Part shown: positions 1 through 9,207 of the stretch, in pieces
Layout: each line of letters opens with the position of its first letter
Numbering within the stretch: the first letter of the stretch is position 1
Origin: Cudoniella acicularis
Taxonomy: Eukaryota; Ascomycota; Leotiomycetes; Helotiales; Helotiaceae
NCBI GenBank assembly: GCA_013054445.1
Contig: JAAMPI010001194.1
Location: 1-18,042 of the forward strand
DNA length: 18,042 bases
Direction: 5' to 3'
The notes under the pieces: generated by a model
What the model was told of the DNA's origin: nothing
Seen by the model: only the letters and a program-made list of their open reading frames with translations
Database searches by the model: none
Program-made: the position numbers and the translations under genes

Positions 1-340
1 ATTCAACTTTATTTATAGTAACGTCTATTCTTACGTACCGAAAAAACCGGTATAGCGAAAAAACTTTATAGTTTAGGGGTCTTAAATTTCTATTATATAT
101 ATATATAAAGCTATAATATTTTTATTATTATTCTTTAGCTATTTCTCTATAAGGCTTGACTTATAGTTAGAAAAATATTATAGTTTAATAATATTATCGA
201 TCGTCCTATTAAGAGCGTTAAAAGCTATTATAGCTATTCCTCTCTACTCTATTATTACTATCGGCCTATCCCCGGAATTCGGGGCTATAGTATAAGAGCT
301 TTTATTAAGTTTAAATATAGCTCTAAGATTTAAAGACATA
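1..340. repeat. Unidentified RIP-mutated AT-rich repeat
   Basis: This stretch is AT-rich with almost no CpA or TpG and abundant TpA, the signature of repeat-induced point mutation seen in the recognised transposons further right. It contains a TA microsatellite near 98-108. No reading frame, inverted repeat or coding motif could be matched. It lies outside the pogo element, whose TA target duplication sits at 339-340, so it was probably an older repeat already in place when the pogo element inserted. Confidence 0.5.
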
Positions 341-390
341 AGTCCGTGCCCCCCTATTCTAGCTACCCCCCTATTCCGGCCACCTCGCTT
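341..390 (+). repeat. Left terminal inverted repeat of the pogo-like element
   Basis: The repeat begins AGTCCGTGCCCCCC and ends CGGCCACCTCGCTTA. Compared with the right end it carries an extra 17 bases (about 360-376), a tandem copy of the C-run plus TATTC block. A TA dinucleotide directly precedes it. Confidence 0.88.
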
Positions 391-1489
391 AATTCTAGAC
401 TACCCCCTTCTAACCCTTATAACTCTACGGATTTTAAACTTCTATATAATTGCTCGTAGTAGTAGATTCTTTAGACGAATCAGAGTCTTCCTTATTAATT
501 TTACGGTCCCCTACCTTAATCTAAGCCATTTTAATAGCCCGAATATCTATAAACTTAGAATTCGGACTCGTCCGAACCTTCCGTCTTTTCCTAGGCTCTA
601 ACTGCTTAACCCGAGCTTCTAGCTGTTTAATTCGAAGCTCTACCTATACTAAAGCGTAGTCCTTTTCCTTAAATCCTTTTATAATCTTCTTAAAGAGCTG
701 TCAACGAGTTAGAGGATCAGGCTCGCCTAATTATATAATAGTCTTAGCCTGTCTTCGTATATCCCGTGCTACTCGAGGGGTCCCCTAGGGCTCTAGAGAT
801 ATATTCTCACTCTAGACGAGTCTAGCCTCCCGAATTAGGTCGTTTAGAGTCGGTTCGTTAGTGTTATTACTGTTTTCTAGGAGTAAACGGCTTATAAGGG
901 GCTTATCTATATTAGTCGGCTATAAACCTAAAGCCTACTACCCTACCCGAATATTTCGAGGTATAAGACTCTTTTCCCGAGCTCTCTAATAGTAAATTAA
1001 GAAGTTCCGCTTTCTAATTAGTATAGAATCGGTTAAAAGGCTTAGGTTACTAAGCCCTTTCCGGTAAGCGCTCTTTAGGGGGGAAAATACCGATAAATCT
1101 AGAGGTTATAAGACATACGACGAGTAAGGAGATAAGAATACGAGATATATATTATACTCGAAACATTTATATATAAATTTAGTCGTCTCGTAACTTCTAT
1201 ATCCGTCTAATATAAGTAATCGAGGCTCTTAAGGGTCTTACGGGGCCGTCCGAGGAATAAAGACCTTTTCGAGCTATTTAAGTACCGTATCGTCTATAGT
1301 CTAGCTATTATTAGTAATAGTAAATTTCTACTGTTTAAAGATATCGAGGGCTATAGGAAACTACTATTATTATACTAACTGTCCTTTAAATATAACTAAT
1401 AGGGTAAGCGGAACCCCTAAAGTAGAGATATACTTAATAAAAGAGGTCTAGGCCTTTGATCTAGGCTCTTTCCTTTAAATAAAGCGTCG

Positions 1490-1703
1490 TATAACATAGA
1501 TCGCTAAGCTCTAGATCGTATTGCCCGCTAGGCTAAAAGACTATAGTATTCGCCCGTAGGGTGAATACGCTTAACACGCTATATAAGGCAAGAATACGCT
1601 ATAGCTACGCTATAGCCGAAGTCCGCCCGGGCCATATGACTAGTCGCGTGACTATCACGTGGCTTCGGCTGATAACACGGACCTTCGACGCTATCGTATC
1701 ACA
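1490..1703 (+). mobile_element. Solo-LTR-like insertion in the transposase gene
   Basis: A 214-bp block interrupts the transposase between the NIDEA region and the next catalytic block. It is flanked by a 5-bp direct repeat CGTCG (1485-1489 and 1704-1708), as expected for an LTR element. The right end is TATCACA and the left end TATAACA; they are inverted if the left TG has mutated to TA, as RIP would do. A TATA-like TATATAAGG lies near 1579, giving a plus orientation. It retains more CpA/TpG than its surroundings, including CACGTG at 1656. A small DNA element with a 5-bp duplication is the alternative. Confidence 0.6.
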
Positions 1704-2187
1704 CGTCGATTCTTATTACTAACGACTAATCTATTAACCCTATAACCTTTTATAATAATAGCTTCGTCTATATTCTAACGATTCTCTAATTTAATAGCCT
1801 TAATTACAGGGACCTCTAATTTATTAAACCAAGCCTTGATTATATTAGTTATAGCGCTATTAACACGTATAGAATTAATCTAAAGTTACTTTTTAGTCTA
1901 TAAAATCGGATTCCGTTTAAAGAAGCTTTATATCTATCGTTTTCCGAGTATAGAAGTGTCGCCTTATATAGCTAAAATCCGCTACGTAAAGTCCTTAATC
2001 TGTATATACGTAGGGCAAAGCCCTAGGGTCTCCTAGACTAGTACCTAATCTGTTAAACGTTTCTCCTAGATCGGGCTAAGCTTTTAAAGAGGTATAGCTA
2101 CTTCCTAGTACGATTCGTGGCCTTTAAGGCGGTCCTAGATAGTAGACCTTAGAACCTTATAAGCGAGACTAGCTTTTCGCGTAGATA

Positions 2188-2362
2188 CTATAAAAGGACA
2201 AATATAACCTAAAAGGGAGGGAGTTTAAATAGACGTTAATTTGACCTAAAGAGAGGAAGCTACGCTATCTAAGATCACGTCTTTTATCTTCCTTCGCGTA
2301 GGTCACGCGTCTGCGAACCACGTGACCTAGTACTAGTACTAGTGCTAGTATCCCTACTATAA
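2188..2362. mobile_element. Small inverted-repeat (MITE-like) element
   Basis: This 175-bp block splits the helix-turn-helix of the transposase. It is flanked by TA (2186-2187 and 2363-2364; the shared direct repeat can be stretched to ATAC). Its ends are imperfect inverted repeats: CTATAAAAGGACAAA on the left and TTATAGTAGGGATAC read inward from the right, differing mostly by transitions. Removing the block with one TA restores the transposase frame, which fixes the borders. Inside are a CTAGTA microsatellite (about 2328-2350) and an interrupted palindrome GGTCACG...CGTGACC (2301-2327) that includes CACGTG. It has no coding capacity. Confidence 0.65.
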
Positions 2363-2520
2363 TACGCTATTTATAACCTTCTCGAGTGCTCGTATAACGT
2401 CTTCTTCTATATATTTGTTCTTTATAATCGANCTAAAANATATACGAAATTTAAAAGAAATTAAATTAGGCGTTATAAAGATATAAAATTTTAAAGTNGG
2501 AGGGTTNGGAAAAGCGGTGA

Positions 2521-2557
2521 GCTAAGCGAGGTGGCCGGAATAGGGGGGGCACGGACT
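2521..2557 (-). repeat. Right terminal inverted repeat of the pogo-like element
   Basis: Read on the minus strand from 2557 this repeats the left end: AGTCCGTG, a C-run, TATTC, then CGGCCACCTCGCTTA, without the 17-base duplication. TA follows at 2558-2559. Confidence 0.88.
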
Positions 2558-2567
2558 TACNANTNTN

Positions 2568-4490
2568 AAGGGTTTCGAGACTTTTGAGAATCGTCACGGC
2601 GTTCCGAATCCGATACCGCCAGAAGTTGGTCTGGGAATTCACATCCTTGTTATCACGCTAGAGGTCGCAACGAGCGAGATATGTGCGGAGAAGTATAGAG
2701 AAACTCCTTGGGCGAAGGAACGGACATGGGTAAACATCATTAACCCCTTTCTGCGGGATCGCATGGTTGCACAAGGTTGGTGTCCAAGTGTCGTGGAACA
2801 GATCCATGGCAATGCACTCAATCAGTACTATACCAGCCTACTTGGGCCTCCTAAATGCGGTCTTAACCATGGGCTTTGCAGTCGATATAACCCGAAATGT
2901 ATTGCCAAAGCGATGGTTGTGGATGGATACGTTATAAGGCATCAGACGGAGGGTTGTCAGTGCAGTATTCTAAGAGTTGACTCGGAGGGGTTGGCAAGGG
3001 TTATCAGGAGTGGAGAGATACCTGTCCTTTATCTCGACGAGGAGACTAGTAATCCTAGACTAGAGGTTGTATCTGCGACGTCCGGGCAAGGATTGGAATA
3101 TACTACAATCTCACATGTGTATGTCACCCTTCCCCTTTTGCAACTATATAAGCTGAAAACACTATCAGATGGTCTAACGGCTAGGGAAATCCTACCGAGA
3201 ACTCTCTTCCTTTTTGTCGTGTACGAGAGCTCGTCCGCCTCATCTCAGCAACATATTCTATGCCAGACTTCGATATCCAAACAGACGAAGGCAAGTGGCA
3301 GAGGCGAAAATTGCCTCCTCATTCCGACCGGGTATACGTTTGGATGGATACGCTTTGCGTTCCCCGTAGTCCTTCCGATGTATACAAGGAAGCTATAAAA
3401 AAAAATGCGAGACGTCTATGCAAATTCCGAGAGGGTTTTAGTGCTGGATACCGAGCTAATGGCATCGACAGCCGAGTGCAGTTACGAAGAGATCAACATG
3501 CGGATTTTGTGTTCGACTTGGATCCGTCGGCTTTGGACCATCCAAGAAGCAGTGCTGGCAAAGAGGCTAATTTTTCAATTCAAAGAGAGAGCGCAGATGG
3601 TCATGACCGGGTCTCTTTTATGGCATGTTAAGCAAGCCGATTTGAAGGTTAACTACTTTAATTCCGTGGGCTGGGATACCTCGACTCCTTTTGAGATGTA
3701 TGAATTCTACACGGGATTTGATCGAATACCCTTCATATGGACAACTTTGCTGGTTCACCGTTCCGTGACGTTTTCTTTGGATGAACCAATATGCGGTGCA
3801 ATTCTGATGGATTTCGATCTCAATGAATTGACGAAAGACGAACCGGAGGGCGCGGATGTACAAGACGACATATACCGCTATCGAATGAGCAAGTTCTGGA
3901 GTATGCATGAAAATCATGTGCCAGTTGCGGTCTTGTTTGTTCCAGGCCCCCGCTTGATGGTAGAAGGCTATAGCTGGGCCCCAGCATCCTTCATAATGTG
4001 TAGCCGTGCTGGGCCATCAATCTTCAGAATGGCAAGTACAAGTCCAGTTGGTGGTCTCCGGGTCAAATTCGCTTCCTATTCAGCATTCCATCTAAGCTCC
4101 CCACAAGCACCTACGCCTTCGGTTGTTTCTTGTATTCTGGAAGGTCAGAAGTACTTCATTGAAAGCCCGAAAGACATCACCAATCCTTCATTAGAAGGAC
4201 TAGATCTCGAAAACCTTGAATTGGTTATTATTATTGAAATGGTGCCAACGATAGGGCTTGATGGCCGGCGATCTTTTGATAGTTCGCGTTGTGCTCTCGT
4301 CTCGATTACTAAGCGTGTAGATGGGACAATCTGGGCGGAGTACGTCAGACTCATAACTGTTATTAGGTACGGTACATCATATCATATATTGCGAAGTATG
4401 CCTTGGTCAGAGGAAGAGGCAGAAGAAGCAGAGCGAACTCCGTGTAAGGGCGATTTCTTTGACACAGAACAAGAATGGTTCTTTATTTAA
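2568..4490 (+). pseudogene. HET-domain (heterokaryon incompatibility) gene, disrupted
   Basis: HET proteins trigger cell death after fusion of incompatible hyphae. The N-terminal part reads openly from the N-cluster at 2567 (NPFLRDRM, GWCP, then GCQC). A 50-nt intron fits at 3119-3168 (GTATGT...ATCAG) and joins ISHV to WSNG, the first HET core motif. Further motifs are VYVWMDTLCVPRSP, then RDVYANSERVLVLD, then WIRRLWTIQEA, with a long C-terminal region ending at 4490. Three lesions are visible: a TAG at 3182-3184 inside the core motif; a run of nine A (3397-3405) where eight would keep the frame; and loss of the 5' end at the pogo insertion. The homopolymer could be a sequencing error, since Ns occur nearby. 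ATG 2763 is internal to the conserved N-terminal region and unlikely to be the original start. Confidence 0.85.
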
Positions 4491-5373
4491 TGACAGATTG
4501 TCAAGTTGGATAATAATTATCGATTGGTTAAAGAGAAAAGAGAGAGCAGAGAGCAGAAGCTAGCTAAATACACGTGCCCAGCGTCCGAGCGGTGGCATGA
4601 AGCTATCCCCAGACCAAACTGAAACGTGGCTGGTTTGATGCCTGATCCAGCTGCCTTGACATAGGTATACCACTTCTATACAGACATTCATAGGGATCTA
4701 TCGTGACTTCCCAGTTCAATATTGGGCAATGTAATTAGTATTACTTATACAATCGACAAAAAAAAAAAGCAATAGCAAAAGAGAATAAGTATTACCGTAA
4801 ACTTAATAAAAATAAAATCAAACCGTAACTTAAAAGCTCTTTAATTATCTCCCGAGCCTAATGACTCCTCTTCTGAACCTCAGTATAACCCCTTCGTAAC
4901 GCAACCTCGCAGATGCATGAATCTCAGTGACGATCAATCGGCAAGCCGGTTATCCAACCATTCGCAAAAATAGAAATGGTACAAGCTCCCTTCCGCAGGA
5001 ACCAAATCTACCGTCAGAGCTTCTTGGCCCTTGCCTTCTACAAGCAGAACAAAAACCAGGAGAAAGAGAAAATAAACACACGGGTAAAGTATAACATCGA
5101 GAGACACAGAGTAAAGAGTAAAGCAAATGCCATCGAAATTCATATCATAGAAAATCGGCCCTATAGACGTTAAGGAGATGTTATAGAATAATAAAGCTAA
5201 GCCACTTATCATACGTATATAACGAATGTGGATTTAAAAACGGGTCTGGAGGAATCCTAGTCGTAAGGGAGCAAAAATGGGATCTACGCTTAGAGACAAA
5301 ACAAGGAAAGTGCAACCGGGCCTCAAGGGAGCCAAAACGAGCCCCTGTGGATACTAAAATAGCTCTTTAATGT
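4491..5373. other. Intergenic spacer, no gene recognised
   Basis: After the HET stop this region has ordinary CpA/TpG content, so it is not RIP-mutated. It holds a purine-rich GAGA-type stretch (4533-4560), one CACGTG (4571-4576) and a poly-A run near 4759. Short open frames exist on both strands (for example minus 5212-4934, with a hydrophobic middle) but none has motifs, splice support or a convincing context. Confidence 0.5.
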
Positions 5374-5454
5374 ATGCTCAGGCCGTGCTCAGGAATGCTC
5401 ACCCTCGGCTCAAGCTTGCTCACCCGTAGCTCAGGTTAAAGCAGCAGTTTCTCA
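5374..5454 (+). repeat. 21-bp tandem repeat with GCTCA every 10-11 bp
   Basis: The pentamer GCTCA occurs at 5376, 5387, 5397, 5408, 5418 and 5429, a spacing of 11, 10, 11, 10 and 11 bases. This equals three imperfect 21-bp units; a degenerate fourth places TCTCA at 5450. The period matches the DNA helical turn, so all sites lie on one face. In the frame of the downstream gene it reads as heptads from ATG 5374 (MLRPCSG, MLTLGSS, LLTRSSG), then TAA at 5437-5439, then SSSFSG. It could therefore be a decayed N-terminal coding repeat, a short upstream frame or a protein-binding array. Confidence 0.7.
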
Positions 5455-5481
5455 GGTCTAGAGACGGAATTGGAAAATGTC

Positions 5482-6726
5482 ATGAGAACATTTCCATGTA
5501 GGTTGGCCTGTTCCCTCCAGACGCGAATCAAATACAACTCCGAGGCCCAGAGGCTCCCAGTATACGTTCCCCAGGACCCCCCAGCACCGAAGCTGCTGTT
5601 TCAATTCCGCACTTTGAACGCCCACCCATCCAATATTGTTATACGCGGAGCGCACCCGGTTACGCCCAATACCTGGGACGCGAGCAGTGAAAGACTCTGC
5701 TGTACACGGCCGAGTTACAGTAGCGATCTCCACGTCGCCTTGGTACAAGTTGAAGACCAAGTAGATACTCTCTGTGGTATTTTTGTCGCCGCGAAATGGA
5801 GTAAATCTACTCCATCCGCCGGTGGTGGGTGGAAAATAACATGCCAACCATATGACATCTACAAGGCGGACGTGCCACGTCTGAATACCGACGATGTAGA
5901 CCAGGACGACGCACAGTGTCTCTCAGAAATCATGGCCAAGCAAGGAATATACTTGGGATTCCGTGTGACGGTCCAAGCTCGAAAGCTCAAAAGATGATGC
6001 GACAAAACCCTCGATATCGCAGTCTCTGTCGATATACCAAAGATGACATACGGCAGGGAAATTCCTAGGCCTTTACGTAGTGAAACGCCGCAACCAACTC
6101 CCCAGGCAGGAGTCTGGTACAATAACACCAGAATAATGTCGATAAACAATGCGACTCGGCATCCACAAGGGCAACAAGTGAACGTGGACCACACAACAGG
6201 AAATTATGCAATAGGGACTGCAGACCTGATGGTCAGCGATCTGGGACAGGCGCAAGGATCGCAGTCAACAGATTATCCACACAAGGCAGTTAGTGGCCGG
6301 CAGTGGGGTCATAAAAGGGGCGATTGGTTCAGATGGGGTGACGATGGATCCATCGAGTGGTACAAAGACGTGAAGAAGCGCGTGCAGCACGGGGTCCACC
6401 GCGTTGAGGATAGGAGACAACGTCCTCGGGAAGAAATTCAATACACACAGGAAGCTCAGCGCCGATTGCAAGAGCCGCAAAACTTCCAGTACTTTCAGGG
6501 GCCCCAAGGCCTTCATCAGGGACCTGATCGGCTCCAGCGTTTTCATTATCCCAGTGAGCCTAATCTTCAGAGTCAGGCTATCCAAGAGGAGGACTCACAG
6601 GCCAGGTGGGATTGGATTGAGGGGGGAGGGAGCCAGGCAGAGTGGGATTGGATTACTTCTGTTTTTCCAGGCGACGCAGGAGTAGGCGGTAAGTTACCCC
6701 CCCCAGTAGTGGGCACCCCCCTGTAG
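5482..6726 (+). pseudogene. Unrecognised gene with Gln/Trp-rich tail, interrupted by a stop
   Basis: One frame runs from the stop at 5437-5439 to 6726 with a single TGA at 5995-5997. The first ATG is 5482. The first half (about 170 residues) looks like a mixed beta-rich domain. The frame continues sensibly across the TGA (GFRVTVQARKLKR, stop, CDKTLDIAVSVDIPK), suggesting a mutated Arg or Trp codon rather than two genes. The second half is rich in Gln, Trp, Arg and charged residues, with a GNYAIG segment and a closing imperfect repeat, SQARWDWI then SQAEWDWI. The last codons are foreign: from TA 6690-6691 the sequence is a transposon terminal repeat, so the native C-terminus is lost. No family was recognised. 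A hidden intron over the TGA is possible but no good splice pair was seen. Confidence 0.5.
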
Positions 6727-6817
6727 TGGGCACCCTCGCTTAGTTCTACACACCTTACTTCCAACCACAATAACTTTTTTATTCTTTTATAGTTATATGA
6801 GATAATGTAGAACTAAG
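6692..6817. mobile_element. Pogo-type terminal repeat, truncated second element
   Basis: Directly after TA (6690-6691) comes AGTTACCCCCCCC and then two tandem copies of a C-run plus GTAGTGGGCAC, followed by CACCCTCGCTTAGTTCTA. The layout and the CTCGCTTA end resemble the terminal repeat at 341-395, including an internal duplication. A 12-bp inverted repeat CTTAGTTCTACA (6739-6750) / TGTAGAACTAAG (6806-6817) encloses an AT-rich core. No matching right terminal repeat was found, so this is a remnant or a deletion derivative. Confidence 0.55.
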
Positions 6818-7081
6818 TTGTATAGTCCTACGACTAAGGAGACTTAGACAGTATAGCGCTATATACGACAGGAGGCTACGACGTAGCCCCTGACCCCTTA
6901 TCACGTGCCCTCGCTTGCTAGCACTCACCTCCTATATATAAGGCCCCTATAGGGCCACCTCTCCTTCTTCTCTTCTTAGCTTAGTTTCTTCGTTAATATA
7001 GCACCTTCTTATAAATACGTCCTACGTGACGTCAGGGCCTTCGTGCCTTTATAGAGCTATAACAGCCTGATAGTAGGACCG
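6818..7081 (+). promoter_or_regulatory. LTR- or promoter-like segment before the copia remnant
   Basis: The segment carries CACGTG at 6902, a strong TATA-like TATATATAAGG near 6934, a pyrimidine-rich stretch after it, and no coding frame. The arrangement resembles the U3/R part of an LTR. It does not resemble the probable 3' LTR at 9208-9440, so it may belong to a different element or to a rearranged one. Confidence 0.35.
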
Positions 7082-9128
7082 GAAAGTAGAGAATTAAGGT
7101 AAGGGAACGAGGAGCCCTAAGCTAAATATCAGCGACCGTAGGAAGCGGTAGAAGACGTTATACGGTCTTAAGATAAGGTCAGTAACGACTTATAGCCTTA
7201 GGGGGCTAGAGAAGACGAGATTACGGACAAGGACACGATCGTAGTCGATATAAGGCCGTCTATTAACATCTATAACGATCTATAAGGTAATAGTAACCTC
7301 TAGAACGAGGAGGTATAAGGATAACAGAGACGTAGTATACGCGAGAGACGCTTAAAACGGTTTTTTAAGTAAGTACTAGCTACCTAGGATCGGCTAGCGA
7401 TCTCTATTTTATACGAGAAAGCGATTAATAACAAGCTATATAAGCTATATTAGAAGGATACGGTTAAAGACGAGCTTCTTAAGCTTTAGGCGCTTAATAC
7501 CTAGGAGTTTACGGATCTATTAGACAGAAAGAGACCTATAGAGTCTAAATAGGTGTTTATAGTTAAGTATATTCTTATAGGTCTACTAGACAGATTTAAA
7601 ATACGGCTAGTTACCTAAAGGTTCTTATAAATTCCTAATAACGACTTCTTAGAGACGTTCTTACTAACAGTCTGTCTTAAGTCCTTATAGACGCTTTTAA
7701 CTATTAGAGTATACCTTAACTAGGAGATATACTAGATAGACGTTATTAGCGTATACCTACGATCGATTTTATATACTAAGGTATATATAAGACTACTAAA
7801 AGGGATACTAGTACCTTTTAAGAAGGTCTTATAGATAGATAAGTTATTTTATAGACTAAAACAGTTAGGCCGTAAGTAGTATTTAAAGGCTTATAAAGGT
7901 CTAGAAGAGCTCGGCTTATACCTTACCTTTATAGACGCTTATATCTTCGTCTATAAAGACTAGAAGCTAATTATAGAGCTATATATCGACGATATAGTTA
8001 TTCTTATAGACGATATCTAAGCCGTTTAAGGCTTTAAAGTAGGAATAGTAAAACGCTAGGAAATTAAAGACCTTAAAGAAGTTAAAAGGATCCTAGGCCT
8101 TAAGATTATTAGGGATAGGATAAAGAGAACGATTAAGATCGTTTAGATAACGTATATAGACGATATAATTATAGAATATAGCCTTATAGACGCTCGTAAA
8201 GCTAAGACACTATTTATAAGTCTTAAGGTTCTTAAACCTACGTCTAAGGAGGATAGGCTAGCTAATATTAATTAGTACTAGAAGTGTTATAGAGCACTTA
8301 GGCAGACGTAAAGTAAACAGTGCTCTATTACTTAGAATAATCGACGAAGAAGGGAAGAAGGGGAAGGGAGAAGCTGCCACGTATTTAACCTCTGCCCGAA
8401 CCTCGCTTAGGCCTAGCGCCGTCACGTGTAGAATAGGTCACGTGAACCAACTCCGTGATAAGAAGATTATTAGTAAGCTATTATATTTAATAATTAGCTT
8501 ACGACTAGATATCTACTTTATAGTCTTATAACTAAATAAGTATATAGCTAAGCTAGTAGAAAGGTATTAGAGAGGTATAATATAGGTGTTTAGATATGTT
8601 AAAGGTACTCGTGATTTTAGTGTCTCTTTCTTAGCTCTAGAGAAGGGATAAAAGATCGAGGGATACGTCGACTCGGATTATACTAGAGACTATATAGACC
8701 GTAGATTAACTTATAGGTCTGTTTTTATACTCTTAAGGAGCCTGTTAGCCTAGTATTCTAGGAAGTAACGGTCCGTATCTACCTCGACTATAGAAGTAGA
8801 GTACGTCGCTCTATACTAGGGTAGTAAAAAAGTAGTATAGTTTAGGGACTTACTTAGAGAGCTTAGGTTTATCTAGTTCCTAGGAAGCTTAAAAGAGGTA
8901 TAGATATATAGCGACAACTAGGGCTATATCGCCTTAGCTAAGAACCCGGAAGACTATACTAGATCTAAGTATATCGACGTTTAATACTATTATACTAGGT
9001 AACTAGTAGAGTATAGGAAAATCAAGCTAGATTACTATCTAACGGAGGACATGCTCGCGGACGTCTTAATAAAGCCGCTAGGGTTTTAGGCGTTTAACGG
9101 ATATATTTAGAGGCTTGTCGGTCTGTAA
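7082..9128 (+). pseudogene. Ty1/copia-type reverse transcriptase-RNase H remnant
   Basis: The plus-strand frame reads, in order: a charged linker with RRSIRERR; the RT start with NT(stop)EF and VFIVKY; the RT catalytic box LYIDDIVILIDD at about 7979-8014; then, after a 169-bp insertion, SKLLYL and FRYVKGTRDF; RNase H with DSDYTRDY and STSTIEVEYVAL; and ADVLIKPL ending at TAA 9126-9128. Stops lie almost only at expected Gln or Trp codons, the mark of RIP, and no frameshift is seen apart from the insertion. Gag, protease and most of integrase are missing upstream, so the element is 5'-truncated or internally deleted. Copia order (integrase before RT) and the YVDD-type box separate it from gypsy elements. 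Confidence 0.88.
8292..8457. mobile_element. Short insertion in the copia remnant, not RIP-mutated
   Basis: The RT/RNase H frame is broken for 169 bp: coding sense stops after codon 8288-8290 and resumes at 8460 in the next frame. ATA at 8289-8291 and 8458-8460 is a plausible target duplication. The block keeps normal CpA/TpG, a purine-rich GAAGAAGG stretch, two GTCACGTG copies (8421-8428, 8437-8444) and CCTCGCTTAG, a motif shared with the pogo-type ends. A 10-bp hairpin ATAGAGCACT / AGTGCTCTAT (8289-8298, 8319-8328) sits at its left edge. Its ends are not clear inverted repeats, so its class is unknown. Confidence 0.55.
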
Positions 9129-9207
9129 GGGACCGTGAATAGGGTTATAGGAAGGACAGGAGTAGATTATCGGTCGAGGGGGACCTATAGCTCGACGTGA
9201 GGGGGCT

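Larger units (their letters stand above)
434..2420 (-). pseudogene. Pogo/Fot1-family DDE transposase, RIP-riddled, two insertions
   Basis: Reading the minus strand across the two inserts gives one unbroken frame with stops almost only where Gln or Trp is expected. An N-terminal helix-turn-helix (STRKASLAYKV, then a DRLKGHE motif) binds the element ends in this family. The catalytic core has Asp in NIDEA (codon 1766-1768), Asp in LLILDGY (1205-1207) and Asp in PLDLSVFSPLK (1097-1099); the last two are 36 codons apart. The C-terminal tail has the family motif SPNSKF followed by an acidic end, with a stop at 434-436. The inserts at 1490-1703 and 2188-2362 plus their duplications keep the frame when removed. 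The start codon lies in the N-containing region and could not be fixed. Confidence 0.85.
341..2557 (-). mobile_element. Pogo/Fot1-like DNA transposon, full length, RIP-inactivated
   Basis: The element is bounded by terminal inverted repeats starting AGTCCGTGCCCCC at 341 and, reverse-complemented, at 2557. It is flanked by TA at 339-340 and 2558-2559, the target duplication of the Tc1/mariner/pogo superfamily. It encodes a DDE transposase on the minus strand. Two later insertions lie inside it: 1490-1703 and 2188-2362. Without them the element would be about 1.8 kb, a normal Fot1/pogo size. CpA is nearly absent and the transposase carries many stops at former Gln and Trp codons, so the copy is dead. 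Its right end touches the HET pseudogene and probably removed or separated that gene's 5' end. Eight ambiguous bases (N) fall between 2432 and 2567. Confidence 0.9.

Noticed and set aside
3397..3405. Programmed ribosomal frameshift at the A-run in the HET gene
   Set aside because: HET genes are not known to use recoding, and the same gene already has a stop and a lost 5' end; a homopolymer indel or read error is simpler.
4934..5212. Minus-strand open frame of 92 codons with a hydrophobic stretch
   Set aside because: The hydrophobic run comes from an AAA/GAA-rich sequence on the other strand, there are no motifs or splice signals, and an equally long frame exists on the plus strand.
8289..8328. 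Hairpin as a transcription terminator
   Set aside because: The genome is eukaryotic and the hairpin sits at an insertion edge inside a dead retroelement; it has no U-tract context that would matter.
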